Below, piece by piece: positions 21,890-28,855 of a DNA stretch of 32,805 nt. The stretch's first letter is position 1. Every line of letters starts with the position of its first letter. The translations under genes and the position numbers were made by a program. Source of the stretch: a virus; the IMG/VR virus record IMGVR_UViG_3300034117_001391, positions 1 through 32,805 of that record; one strand, 5' to 3'. The notes beneath the pieces were generated by a model. The model did no database searches. It was not told the DNA's origin and worked only from the letters and a program-made list of their open reading frames with translations.

Positions 21890-22575
21890 TTTGTTAGCTT
21901 TGGGAAAGGGTAACCAGTTTCAATGTAGTTTTCAATTATCCAAAAGTGTCTTTCGTAAAGGTGTAAGCTCGCAGCGTTCCAAATAATGTGACCGCTTGAA
22001 ACTTGAAGTCCTTGTTCATTTAGCTCCTTGACCAAAAGATCTTGAACATACTTGTGCCAAGCATAATCGTTTCTATAACCAAACACGGCATCATTTGATC
22101 TCATTTGAACAATAACCTGAAGACGATTATCACGAATAAGGTATTGCACCGCGTTCGTACAAATAAAGTCCGTCATACCGTCGCGGTTCCAGTCCGCATG
22201 AATTGTTGGCCTTGTATAAACTGCAGTTGCTCGTCTTGTTTCTGGATCGGCAATTAGGTGTTTGAAAACGTTGTCGTATTGAAAACCGTTTGCCTCGCCG
22301 AACAGTAAATGTCCGTAGTTGCTGTTTATTTCGCCGTTGTGGCTGGCAACTTGTTTCCAAATAAATGGAGTCTCACCAGGAATGTCGTTTACGTTCAAGC
22401 TGCCTGATAAGTACCAATCAAGTTCGCGCTTCAAATAATCGTCATTTTCTAAACCGAAAATACTTCCATGATCAGCGAGGAAAGACTCACCAATAATTTC
22501 AACCGTATTTCCAGTAAACTTTTTGTGCTCAAACTTCCAAGAAAGTTCGTCTCTTATGTCTTCGATCCTAAGCAA
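21886..22575 (-). CDS. ThyA-superfamily pyrimidine (hydroxy)methylase
   Basis: A 229-residue thymidylate-synthase-fold enzyme. Conserved residues: E51 and W73 (substrate pocket), C139 (nucleophile, in DFICTNAVQ), R159-S160, D162, and H205/Y207 (LHLYERH). At the residue that reads the pyrimidine ring (Asn177 of E. coli ThyA, LPFNIA) this protein has Asp170 (YRNDYA). In T4 dCMP hydroxymethylase the same place is also Asp, so dCMP may be the substrate and hydroxymethyl-dCMP or methyl-dCMP the product. Plain dUMP methylation cannot be excluded. TTG start at 22575 with GGAGA upstream. Confidence 0.82.
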   Translation of the reverse strand: MLRIEDIRDELSWKFEHKKFTGNTVEIIGESFLADHGSIFGLENDDYLKRELDWYLSGSLNVNDIPGETPFIWKQVASHNGEINSNYGHLLFGEANGFQYDNVFKHLIADPETRRATAVYTRPTIHADWNRDGMTDFICTNAVQYLIRDNRLQVIVQMRSNDAVFGYRNDYAWHKYVQDLLVKELNEQGLQVSSGHIIWNAASLHLYERHFWIIENYIETGYPFPKLTK

Positions 22576-23071
22576 TTGACCTATCTCCTATCGCTGCATT
22601 TAGTAAGTAAGGAACACGGCTGGAAGCGTTCAAATCTTCAATCAAAGTCCAGCCCCATTGTTTTGCATAATCTTGATAAGCTTGATAAACCTGTTCAACG
22701 TGTTCAGGCTGCAAATAATCTTCGCCGCGCTCGGCAAGTCTTTGCTTTACAACATCAAGCGGCGGACTCATAACAATTTTTACGGCGTTGAAGTTATCAA
22801 GTATGTCTTCAATTGATCCGAGGAAAGGTTCGACCTGCGAAACACCTCGGTAAATTGGTCCATAAATAACTTCACCAACGTGCCAACGATCCGCAATCAA
22901 AAGTTCATCACGGTTGACGTGAAAGAGTGGATCAACGTATTCAACCCTGACTGGGTGTTGTATTGGCCCACGGTGCAACAGCTTTGTTTTGAGCGGCGAA
23001 GCTAAAGCTATTTCCTCGGCAAGGGTTGACTTGCCGGAACCGTCAATTCCCTCAAGAATAATAATTGGCAT
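22568..23071 (-). CDS. Deoxynucleoside monophosphate kinase (thymidylate kinase-like)
   Basis: A 167-residue P-loop kinase: GIDGSGKST at residues 8-16 and DRWHVGEVIYG near 60-70, corresponding to the thymidylate kinase DR(Y/H) motif. A lid region with KQRLAERGED follows. It phosphorylates a (possibly modified) deoxynucleotide monophosphate. The gene overlaps the ThyA-like gene by 8 bases, making the pair translationally coupled, as expected if its substrate is the product of that enzyme. Confidence 0.85.
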   Translation of the reverse strand: MPIIILEGIDGSGKSTLAEEIALASPLKTKLLHRGPIQHPVRVEYVDPLFHVNRDELLIADRWHVGEVIYGPIYRGVSQVEPFLGSIEDILDNFNAVKIVMSPPLDVVKQRLAERGEDYLQPEHVEQVYQAYQDYAKQWGWTLIEDLNASSRVPYLLNAAIGDRSIA

Positions 23072-23403
23072 TAGAACAACCTTCCTTCGTTTTTATCAGG
23101 CACCAAAGACCAAATAATTGCTTTACGACCTGAACCAAGTGTAACCTTATTTCCGGAGTCTTCAACTAATCCGGCACGAACAAGTTCTGCACGCCTAGTT
23201 CGAATTCCGCTTTCTGAAGCCCTAAGCCCAACAGGAAGATCACTGTTTCGCCAAAGATTATCAAAAGCAAGAACTAGCTCAAAATCAGTCATTGGGTTTA
23301 CAAGTAATTGTAAAATAACTTTTTGAACTTGAGTTGAATTTGTAATTGATTCAGCAGCCCAGTGGGAAGTTATTGGGTCAGTTGCTCTTGCAAACGCGGC
23401 CAT
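23071..23403 (-). CDS. Winged helix-turn-helix DNA-binding protein
   Basis: A 110-residue protein with the actinophage signature TDPITSHWAAESI at the N-terminus, a helix-turn-helix (TDFELVLAFDNLWRNSD) and a wing (GIRTRRAELVRAGLVEDSGN, then GRKAIIWSL). Such proteins are common in early regions of actinophages and probably regulate phage or host transcription. Its start overlaps the stop of the preceding gene and its stop overlaps the dNMP kinase start. Confidence 0.8.
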   Translation of the reverse strand: MAAFARATDPITSHWAAESITNSTQVQKVILQLLVNPMTDFELVLAFDNLWRNSDLPVGLRASESGIRTRRAELVRAGLVEDSGNKVTLGSGRKAIIWSLVPDKNEGRLF

Positions 23404-23600
23404 TAGGAAAGCACCTCGCCTTCAAGTTCTTCGACTGATTCAAGAAAACTGTAACCAGCTTCTTGCAGCTCATCAAACAATTTGCCCAAAGCTAAAGATA
23501 ACTCCGGCGAGGTCAAATCATCGATTGGTGAAACACTTACACCCATTGAGTCATCGTATACGGTGAATTTTGCGTTTTCAAAAACAATTCGAGCTTTCAT
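23403..23600 (-). CDS. Small protein, function unknown
   Basis: A 65-residue acidic protein: MKARIVFENAKFTVYDDSM (strands), PIDDLTSPELSLALGKLFDE (helix) and GYSFLESVEELEGEVL. ATG 23600 lies 4 bases inside the preceding gene, after a GAAAGGAGATGA site. No family recognised. Small size and acidity are shared with other early genes here. Confidence 0.68.
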   Translation of the reverse strand: MKARIVFENAKFTVYDDSMGVSVSPIDDLTSPELSLALGKLFDELQEAGYSFLESVEELEGEVLS

Positions 23601-23842
23601 CGAGTCATCTCCTTTGCAATTTTATTGTCGCACGCCCAGAAAGTTCGTGGGTCAACGTAATCATTTCTAACAGTGAATTTTTTACCAAGAAGTTTGCTAA
23701 CTTCTTCTAAAGTAAGATCAGCGTCCTGGACGGAAATTCTTGTCCAGTGTTCGCTGCTTGTAGGCATAATAAAAATTGATTCATAAGCTAATGAACCAAG
23801 GGCTTTTGCAACCGAGGCTTCTTGTCTTTCTGCAAAGTTCAT
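23597..23842 (-). CDS. Small protein, function unknown
   Basis: An 81-residue protein beginning MNFAERQEASVAKALG. The middle reads YESIFIMPTSSEHWTRISVQ and DADLTLEEVSKLLGKKFTVR, suggesting an alpha/beta fold. Start ATG 23842 follows the stop of the small gene at 23845 by a few bases. No family recognised and no motif seen. Confidence 0.68.
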   Translation of the reverse strand: MNFAERQEASVAKALGSLAYESIFIMPTSSEHWTRISVQDADLTLEEVSKLLGKKFTVRNDYVDPRTFWACDNKIAKEMTR

Positions 23843-23844
23843 GA

Positions 23845-24024
23845 TTACTCCCAGCTTTTTCCGTTAGCAATAAAAACCTGAGCAATTTTGAAAGCGTTTC
23901 TGTATTGTCTTAGGCTAGCTTCGGACCAGTCAAGTAGATGTTCTTTTGCAACAACTTCTTCAATTTCAATTGCTTCTTCTTTTGAAACATTCATGATTTC
24001 CATGATGTCCTGGATCTGTGTCAT
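23845..24024 (-). CDS. Small helical protein at the head of an early sub-operon
   Basis: A 59-residue protein found by reading the gap after the leader at 24025. It starts MTQIQDIMEIMNVSKEEAIE, is acidic and helical, continues EEVVAKEHLLDWSEASLRQY and ends AQVFIANGKSWE. ATG 24024 has the conserved CAGAGGAGAAACAA upstream. It resembles the small proteins with a helix-turn-helix-like start of other actinophages, but no family is certain. Confidence 0.75.
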   Translation of the reverse strand: MTQIQDIMEIMNVSKEEAIEIEEVVAKEHLLDWSEASLRQYRNAFKIAQVFIANGKSWE

Positions 24025-24095
24025 TTGTTTCTCCTCTGTTTCTTTGATCAGCCGTTTAGCTGATAGTTCAACTATAGCGCTATTCAGGCCTATTT
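24025..24095 (-). promoter_or_regulatory. Promoter/leader cassette B with conserved hairpin
   Basis: Minus strand: GGTCAAAATGTACC, then TAGGCC, then CGCTATAGTTGAAC (TATAGT as -10), the hairpin TCAGC-TAAACG-GCTGA (24063-24048), then GAAACAGAGGAGA before the start codon. It aligns with cassette A across about 80 bases, and the stem bases differ in a compensatory way while the AAACGG(C) part is kept. This supports a functional RNA hairpin and a shared early promoter. Confidence 0.62.
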
Positions 24096-24437
24096 TGGTA
24101 CATTTTGACCTGTTTCTTCAATTGTTACCTTTTTGTAGTAATTGTCCAAAAGCTCCCATTTCCAGGTCTTTGAATTGAATACTGGGGACTCTTCGGGGAC
24201 CTGCCAGCGCTCGAGCTTCCAACCGTATTGCAAGGCAAGCTCCCGGTAAAGCCAGTTTGATTCAATCAGGCCATTGACCTCGGAACAAAGAAGAACGAGG
24301 TTACTTGGTCGGTTGAGGATCTTGCTGCCTCCCATTCCACGATTGATTCGATGGTTGGGGCTGATACGTTCAGTTTCGCCGCAGTGAAGACAGGATTCAT
24401 CACGATCAATAAGCTTCTGAAACTCTTTGGGCTTCAA
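24090..24437 (-). CDS. HNH endonuclease, small
   Basis: A 115-residue protein with an HNH core: SCLHCGETERISPNHRINRG (C-x-x-C then the N-H-R motif), MGGSKILNRPSNLVLLCSEV (Asn and the second Cys/His group) and a C-terminal helical extension with conserved Trp residues. Translation probably starts at TTG 24437 (TTGA overlap with the preceding stop; GGGAAGAAG upstream). Free-standing HNH genes in early regions may be homing enzymes or repair nucleases; the role here is not determined. Confidence 0.82.
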   Translation of the reverse strand: MKPKEFQKLIDRDESCLHCGETERISPNHRINRGMGGSKILNRPSNLVLLCSEVNGLIESNWLYRELALQYGWKLERWQVPEESPVFNSKTWKWELLDNYYKKVTIEETGQNVPK

Positions 24438-24697
24438 TCTTCTTCCCAGTCTGGTTCATAATCCCGTGTGGCGACCGTGAGGCCCTCAACCCTGAAACCA
24501 ATAGCATTCTCAACCTGGGCGGTCATAACGACTTCACGGGCCTCTGGTGGCTCCGTAGGCTTATCCAGGCAATTGTGCTGCTTTCGCCATTCCCGGACTG
24601 ATCGCATGGCCTTGTCTGTTTTGATTTTGAACTGGGCACCACAAGAACAGGTTTCTCTAACGCTCTCCAAGACCGGCCGATCGATAGGTGAGCTCAA
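24434..24697 (-). CDS. Small CxC zinc-finger-like protein
   Basis: An 87-residue protein with ETCSCGAQFKIKTDKAMRSV followed by WRKQHNCLDKP, i.e. a C-x-C then a distant H-x-C, suggesting a small zinc fold. The second half is acidic (TEPPEAREVVMTAQVENA) and ends DYEPDWEED. The start is uncertain: TTG 24697 is the longest frame, with later TTG possible. Overlaps the coiled-coil gene by about 41 bases. No family recognised. Confidence 0.65.
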   Translation of the reverse strand: MSSPIDRPVLESVRETCSCGAQFKIKTDKAMRSVREWRKQHNCLDKPTEPPEAREVVMTAQVENAIGFRVEGLTVATRDYEPDWEED

Positions 24698-25013
24698 CCA
24701 TTCGTGCCTGGGTTTGTACGCTCATTTGTGATTCGGACAACATTCGCAGCTTTGTCTTGACCCTGTTCAACTGGGCCTTTGCAAGATCAACAGCTAATCG
24801 TTCTTCCTCGGTTTTTAGTTTTGCGGTTGCCTGACGATCAACCACGGTTCCCTGCGATTCAAGAAGGGCGAGCGACTCAGCTCGATCCAAAGCCAACTGG
24901 GCATTGGCTAAAGTTGTCTCAGCCTCAAATTGAATGTCAACACCCTTAGCCGCCTGATCTCGGATTGAAATGAGTTCATTGATAATGTTGTCAGGAGTCT
25001 TGATCAAATTCAT
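24657..25013 (-). CDS. Coiled-coil protein, function unknown
   Basis: A 118-residue protein predicted to be one long helix bundle: NIINELISIRDQAAKGVDIQ, LANAQLALDRAESLALLESQ, ATAKLKTEEERLAVDLAKAQ. The end (YRSAGLGER) overlaps the next gene. The high Leu/Ala/Glu content suggests a structural or adaptor role in replication or recombination. ATG 25013 lies inside the preceding small gene. Confidence 0.72.
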   Translation of the reverse strand: MNLIKTPDNIINELISIRDQAAKGVDIQFEAETTLANAQLALDRAESLALLESQGTVVDRQATAKLKTEEERLAVDLAKAQLNRVKTKLRMLSESQMSVQTQARMVELTYRSAGLGER

Positions 25014-25176
25014 GTTCTAACCTTTCGTTTACGGTTGCTAATCTTTTTGCAATTCTGTTAGCGTCTTTTTGTATCAATTTGGTGTCAAGCCCTGCCAATT
25101 TCATAATCAGCAGGAGCTCAACAACCTCGTTCAAAGCCTCTATGAGTATTTGACGTTTACTCAGAAGGTTTTGCAT
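24991..25176 (-). CDS. Small helical protein, function unknown
   Basis: About 61 residues from ATG 25176 (MQNLLSKRQILIEALNEVVE), overlapping the end of the annealing-type gene by 20 bases and the next start by 23. The sequence is helical and basic, ending VNERLEHEFDQDS. The longer upstream frame overlaps the annealing gene heavily and is not used. The start has no clear RBS, so it may be translated by coupling. Confidence 0.6.
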   Translation of the reverse strand: MQNLLSKRQILIEALNEVVELLLIMKLAGLDTKLIQKDANRIAKRLATVNERLEHEFDQDS

Positions 25177-25666
25177 CGGTGAACGTTTGACCCTTAGCCT
25201 TGATTGCGTCCTGGACGTCTTGCGGAGCCTTCTGTGTTCTTGCTTGGTCCCACAATTGTTTCGCTGCTTCAACACTTGATAGCGCTGTTATTTCAGCTTG
25301 CCAGTCTCGCTGCGGTTTTGCGGCTCTTTCAACTTTTGCCATTTCTTCGCGGCTTGCTCGTTTATTGCCGCTTAGATTCATGTTCGCGAGGGCTCTTCCA
25401 ATCGCACTGGTCTCACAGTTTTCCAAAGCGCTTGTTTTGTTCGCCATGCCAACTCCGTCAACCTCAAAAGCCCAACCAGTTGCCTTGACAAGATCCATTG
25501 ACTGGTCGCCCGAGTTTAGATAAATCCTGGCTTCAACAACCCAGGTTTTATTAGCTCGATCTTCCGCATTGGTGTGGTTGTAAGTAACGACCCTAAGATC
25601 GTCGTGCATTGCGTGAGCTCTTTTCAGACGCTCTTCAACTGTTTCGTAATCGTTCAAATTGAACAT
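25157..25666 (-). CDS. Probable single-strand annealing/recombination protein
   Basis: A 169-residue protein directly after the YqaJ exonuclease. It begins MFNLNDYETVEERLKRAH and contains the segment TSALENCETSAIGRALANMN followed by a basic RASREEMAKVERA, conserved in a group of actinophage proteins next to YqaJ/Cas4-type exonucleases. By analogy with lambda Exo/Bet pairs it should anneal the single strands made by the exonuclease. The assignment rests on context and remembered similarity; an ERF-type label would be unproven. Confidence 0.62.
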   Translation of the reverse strand: MFNLNDYETVEERLKRAHAMHDDLRVVTYNHTNAEDRANKTWVVEARIYLNSGDQSMDLVKATGWAFEVDGVGMANKTSALENCETSAIGRALANMNLSGNKRASREEMAKVERAAKPQRDWQAEITALSSVEAAKQLWDQARTQKAPQDVQDAIKAKGQTFTDAKPSE

Positions 25667-25687
25667 TGTTTTTCCTCTTTCTTTCTT

Positions 25688-26587
25688 TTATTGTTTTTTG
25701 TTTACTAAGTAAGGTGTGCCGCCAGAACGGGCTTGACGAGTTAGCATCCAAGCGCCATCGACAAGACCGCGCTTTGACTTGCTCATGGCGTCGAGTACTC
25801 GCGACTTCATTTCAATAAGCTTCTTATCAGTTACAGAAGCTGCTTCTAAAGCCTCGAAGTAATAAACACCAAGGTCACCAAGCTCGACTTCGCTGTCTTC
25901 GATGTCTGGGTGAAGCTTTCTAACAGTTTCATAAGTAGAAGTTGCACCGTCAAAGTCTGGCTGCTTTTCTTCTTCAAGATACGTTCTGAAGTTTTGAACT
26001 TTTTCAAGGTTTGCTTCCTGTTCAAAGTTATCGGCTGAAACCTCGTATTCGCGATACTTTGATCCGCTGAACAAGGCAACAACATAAGCCTGTGAGAAAC
26101 CAAATGTTTGCAAGTACCAAAGAACCTGTGTCCGGTAGTATTCAGGAACACCGTTTGCCCAGTCGTCTTCGTATCTAGCAGTTTTGATTTCGACGATTAT
26201 GTTTTCACCTGTTTGTTTGTTTACCGCAATGCCGTCTGGGTTGGCAATTTGCCACGGCCGATCTTTGTGATGATAAGTTCCGGGCGAGGAAACAACTTCA
26301 AGCTCTTGATGCTCTTCAATAAATTTCTCCATAATTACGGACTCAAGGCGTCTGCCCCACTCCATGGCTTCGCTGCTTACGTTTTCTTTTTCAATTTTGT
26401 TTAGCTTTTTTGCCCAAAGGCTAAAAGGTGATTCCCACGGATTCAATCCGCAAATGGTTCCAACCTCGCTGCCTCCAATACCCAAGCTTCTCAAATCGTG
26501 CCACTCTTGAGTTCCGGCTTCAAAGTTACCCATGTAAATTGCTTGACCGATGTTTGATCCTGGTTGTGCTATTATTTCTATTGTCAT
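25688..26587 (-). CDS. YqaJ-like viral recombinase/exonuclease
   Basis: A 299-residue nuclease with the YqaJ fold: GIGGSEVGTICGLNPWESP (36-54), MEWGRRLESVIMEKF (75-89), IANPDGIAV (114-122, catalytic Asp118) and IIVEIKTARYED (130-141, the E-x-K of PD-(D/E)XK enzymes). It should degrade one strand of duplex ends for recombination or host DNA use. ATG 26587 follows AGAGGAG in the structured leader. It starts the large early gene run to the left. Confidence 0.9.
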   Translation of the reverse strand: MTIEIIAQPGSNIGQAIYMGNFEAGTQEWHDLRSLGIGGSEVGTICGLNPWESPFSLWAKKLNKIEKENVSSEAMEWGRRLESVIMEKFIEEHQELEVVSSPGTYHHKDRPWQIANPDGIAVNKQTGENIIVEIKTARYEDDWANGVPEYYRTQVLWYLQTFGFSQAYVVALFSGSKYREYEVSADNFEQEANLEKVQNFRTYLEEEKQPDFDGATSTYETVRKLHPDIEDSEVELGDLGVYYFEALEAASVTDKKLIEMKSRVLDAMSKSKRGLVDGAWMLTRQARSGGTPYLVNKKQ

Positions 26588-26726
26588 CTAATTCAACTCC
26601 TCTGTTTAGGTGATAAGCCACCGGTGATTCGTTACTGGTGGCTTTCTTTTTTGTTGTATTATTACCTTACTACCTACCTAGGACAATCCTAAGTATTTAG
26701 GTCAAAATTGATAGAAAAGAGGAGAA
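26588..26726. promoter_or_regulatory. Divergent control region between YqaJ and WhiB-like genes
   Basis: The 139-bp gap holds signals for both directions. Minus strand: TTGTCC with 16 bases to TAATAA as a possible promoter, then a hairpin leader and AAACAGAGGAG before YqaJ. Plus strand: a strong AGAGGAG before whiB. Between them short palindromes with CCTA/TAGG occur: CCTAA-ATAC-TTAGG, AGGATTGTCCT and CCTAGG, candidate operator sites. The WhiB-like or sigma-like protein may act here, which is inference. Confidence 0.55.
26615..26651 (+). terminator. Intrinsic terminator-like hairpin, plus strand (also YqaJ leader hairpin)
   Basis: AAGCCACC (26615-26622) pairs with GGTGGCTT (26637-26644), followed on the plus strand by TTCTTTTTTG. 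This is a good intrinsic terminator reading towards whiB, although no plus-strand gene lies upstream. On the minus strand the same hairpin sits between the promoter and the RBS of yqaJ, where cassettes A and B also have a hairpin. It may insulate whiB from antisense reading and stabilise the yqaJ leader. Confidence 0.6.
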
Positions 26727-27029
26727 ATGCAGTTTGGAAATTCTAATCAAATGAAAGACTGGTGCAAGCTTATGGACGCCATAGCAGCCAGCTCGATCCA
26801 GGTTCCTTGTACAGATCTTGGTGAAGTATTCTTTGATCATAAGCAAAACGCCGGAATGTCCTGGGTCGCAAAAAGAATGTGTCGTGAATGTCCCGTAATG
26901 AGCAAGTGCGCTGAATACGCGATCAAGCACGAAAGCTCAGGGGTCTGGGGAGGCATGTCTGCGGTTGAGCGTCGAACTGCAAGAAAGAACCTCGGTTTAG
27001 ATCCGCTCACCACTGAGGGCGTCGCTTAG
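26727..27029 (+). CDS. WhiB-family Fe-S transcriptional regulator
   Basis: The only plus-strand gene. 100 residues with all Wbl hallmarks: Cys28 (VPCTDL), C52-x-x-C55 and C61 (MCRECPVMSKC) for a [4Fe-4S] cluster, the GVWGG turn (72-76) and a basic end (ERRTARKNLG) for DNA contact. Wbl proteins bind region 4 of the principal actinobacterial sigma factor and alter promoter choice; phage copies can act on host genes. ATG follows AGAGGAGAA. It is divergent from yqaJ and convergent with the sigma-like gene, overlapping it by 33 bases. Confidence 0.94.
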   Translation: MQFGNSNQMKDWCKLMDAIAASSIQVPCTDLGEVFFDHKQNAGMSWVAKRMCRECPVMSKCAEYAIKHESSGVWGGMSAVERRTARKNLGLDPLTTEGVA

Positions 27030-27590
27030 TCTTTGAACCGCCCTGTCAACGCGATTCATCGCTGCAACTTTTGTAACGTTGTTTAGCTCGCCAATTTCTT
27101 CGAGCGTAAGACCGTCGCGGTATCGCAGCTCAATAATTGTTCTCATTTCACGATTGATTCCGTAAAGAGCGCCACGAATGTCAGCCATAATTGCTTGAGC
27201 ATTTCCAAAGTCTTCTGGTGAACCTGTTGAATAACTTTCGCCGGTTACAGGATTGACTTTTGCAATCGTTTCTGGAACAGACTCAAAAACAAACGGCAAC
27301 GCTCTTTTCAGTAATGACACTGTGTAAAAGTTATCTTGCCTCAGTGGTCGACCAATAATTGTTGCTTCTTCCTTAGCGCAATACTTGGCGGCTTCTCTTC
27401 GGAGGGTAACAAACAACTTCCCATCCCCGCCTTCTTCGTTTTTCCAACGATCGATTGGTTCACGGTTTAGTGCAAGCCATAAATACAATTCTGAAATAAC
27501 GTCTTCAGCCTGAACATTTTTCCAACGCGAGGCCGCTCGTTTTCCGACTCTTTCAGCAACTTTCATTTCCTCGGGAGTTATCGAACTCAA
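26997..27590 (-). CDS. Sigma-70-like (sigma factor) regulatory protein
   Basis: A 197-residue protein with a sigma region 2-like N-terminus (about 10-75: SRWKNVQAEDVISELYLWLA, LFVTLRREAAKYCAKEEA) and a region 4-like helix-turn-helix (MRTIIELRYRDGLTLEEIGE, then VAAMNRVDRAVQRLSDAL). Phages of actinobacteria often carry such divergent sigma-like genes. It may direct late or middle transcription. TTG start (27590) overlaps the upstream stop as TTGA. It ends convergently within whiB. Confidence 0.75.
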   Translation of the reverse strand: MSSITPEEMKVAERVGKRAASRWKNVQAEDVISELYLWLALNREPIDRWKNEEGGDGKLFVTLRREAAKYCAKEEATIIGRPLRQDNFYTVSLLKRALPFVFESVPETIAKVNPVTGESYSTGSPEDFGNAQAIMADIRGALYGINREMRTIIELRYRDGLTLEEIGELNNVTKVAAMNRVDRAVQRLSDALSGERI

Positions 27591-28855
27591 ACCGCACCAA
27601 CCACTAAAGCGCTTGGACGGCTACGAGGCCAGAAGTACGGCATTACAGTTTCAACCTTTTGTCCGCGGGTAATTGTTCCTCGCATAATACAAGGATCATT
27701 TACAAGACCTGCTGACTGACTAAACCAGGCCGAGGCGTCACACAAAGCTCCACCTTGTATCCAGTACGTGTCCCCAATCAGCGATTGAAACCTTGGGTGA
27801 TGGTAATGACCAGTAAACAAGATGTCTGAATCGCCAATCGGATCTCTTGTTGCCGCCATAGATTTGAACCAGTTTAGAAGCTTGCCTTCTGTTCCGGCAC
27901 CGGCTCGAGCAATGTGACCGTGTGTTAGTCCAACAACCCAACCAAGAACCTCAACCGTCAAGCTTAGTCGCTCGCGATCTGGAAAGCTAAAGGTTACGGA
28001 CTTTATCTTTGCCAGTTCAAAAGCCTCAGCAATTTGTTCAACTAAAGCAATGTCATCGTTGTCACTCAATGTTGTAAAAGCTTTTCCGTTGTTTCTGTTT
28101 TCACCGTGGTTACCAGGTACAACGGCAACGTGAACCGGCAAACCAAGCTGCGCAACGTCAAGCAGAATTTCAGAAAGCAATCTTCTGGCTAGCTTTACCT
28201 GATCCCTTCGATCAAGGCTAACTGAAAACGTTTGCATTTCATACCAGCCAAGAATACCTTCAACCAAGTCTCCAGTAACTGGAACAAAAATTTGGGTTGC
28301 TGGTTTTCCAGACTTTTCAAGGGCTTCAATGTCTTCTTTTACAATGCGCGAAATTTCAAGTGCCCTGGAAACCATTCCTTGAATACCGTCACCGTCGCCT
28401 TGACCAGCCTGTAGGTCAGTTGGGTGAAACCAATAAGCTCGTTCAACCGAGGAAACTTTTTTGGGCTTTACAACTTTGATTTTTCTTGCTGCGTCAAAAA
28501 TGTCGGCAATGTTTACGACGTCTTTATGCTCAGTCTTTCGTCTAAGCTTAGCTTTGAAGTAATAGAAGCGTTTGACGTTTCCTTCTCCAATGTTTCCGTC
28601 CCAAGCCCTCATTTCTACGCTCGAGCCGTCAACCTCGTAATCAGTTGGATCCATACCTTCTGGAAGCAACTGTAAAAGAAAGTCGTTCCAGTCTTTTGGC
28701 GGTTCTGCTTGAGGTGGCGTTGTAATGTATCCGCCGCGTTCGGTGAGAACTAATGGTTCCCAACCTTTAGGATGTATCTTTTCTTTTCTGACTCTGTTCG
28801 CTGCTCCACCTTCAGTTCCAATTTTGAGCAAGCGATCAAGCGGGTTTTCTGTCAT
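27587..28855 (-). CDS. Calcineurin-like metallophosphoesterase
   Basis: A protein of about 422 residues from ATG 28855 (MTENPLDRLLKIG; AAAGGAATACGA upstream). The metal-binding motifs are present: HPTDLQAGQGDGD, VPVTGDLVEGI, VVPGNHGENR, GLTHGHIA and FTGHYHHPRF, the usual order of the metallophosphoesterase family. The N-terminal 120 residues are a phage-specific region (KDWNDFLLQLLPEGMDPTDY). Family members cleave nucleic acids or phosphoesters; an Mre11/SbcD-like repair role is possible but there is no SbcC partner. Confidence 0.88.
   Translation of the reverse strand: MTENPLDRLLKIGTEGGAANRVRKEKIHPKGWEPLVLTERGGYITTPPQAEPPKDWNDFLLQLLPEGMDPTDYEVDGSSVEMRAWDGNIGEGNVKRFYYFKAKLRRKTEHKDVVNIADIFDAARKIKVVKPKKVSSVERAYWFHPTDLQAGQGDGDGIQGMVSRALEISRIVKEDIEALEKSGKPATQIFVPVTGDLVEGILGWYEMQTFSVSLDRRDQVKLARRLLSEILLDVAQLGLPVHVAVVPGNHGENRNNGKAFTTLSDNDDIALVEQIAEAFELAKIKSVTFSFPDRERLSLTVEVLGWVVGLTHGHIARAGAGTEGKLLNWFKSMAATRDPIGDSDILFTGHYHHPRFQSLIGDTYWIQGGALCDASAWFSQSAGLVNDPCIMRGTITRGQKVETVMPYFWPRSRPSALVVGAV

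Noticed and set aside
24090-24437. Insertion sequence or homing element signature around the small HNH gene
   Set aside because: No interrupted gene, inverted repeats or target duplication were seen around it; it fits the operon as a normal gene.
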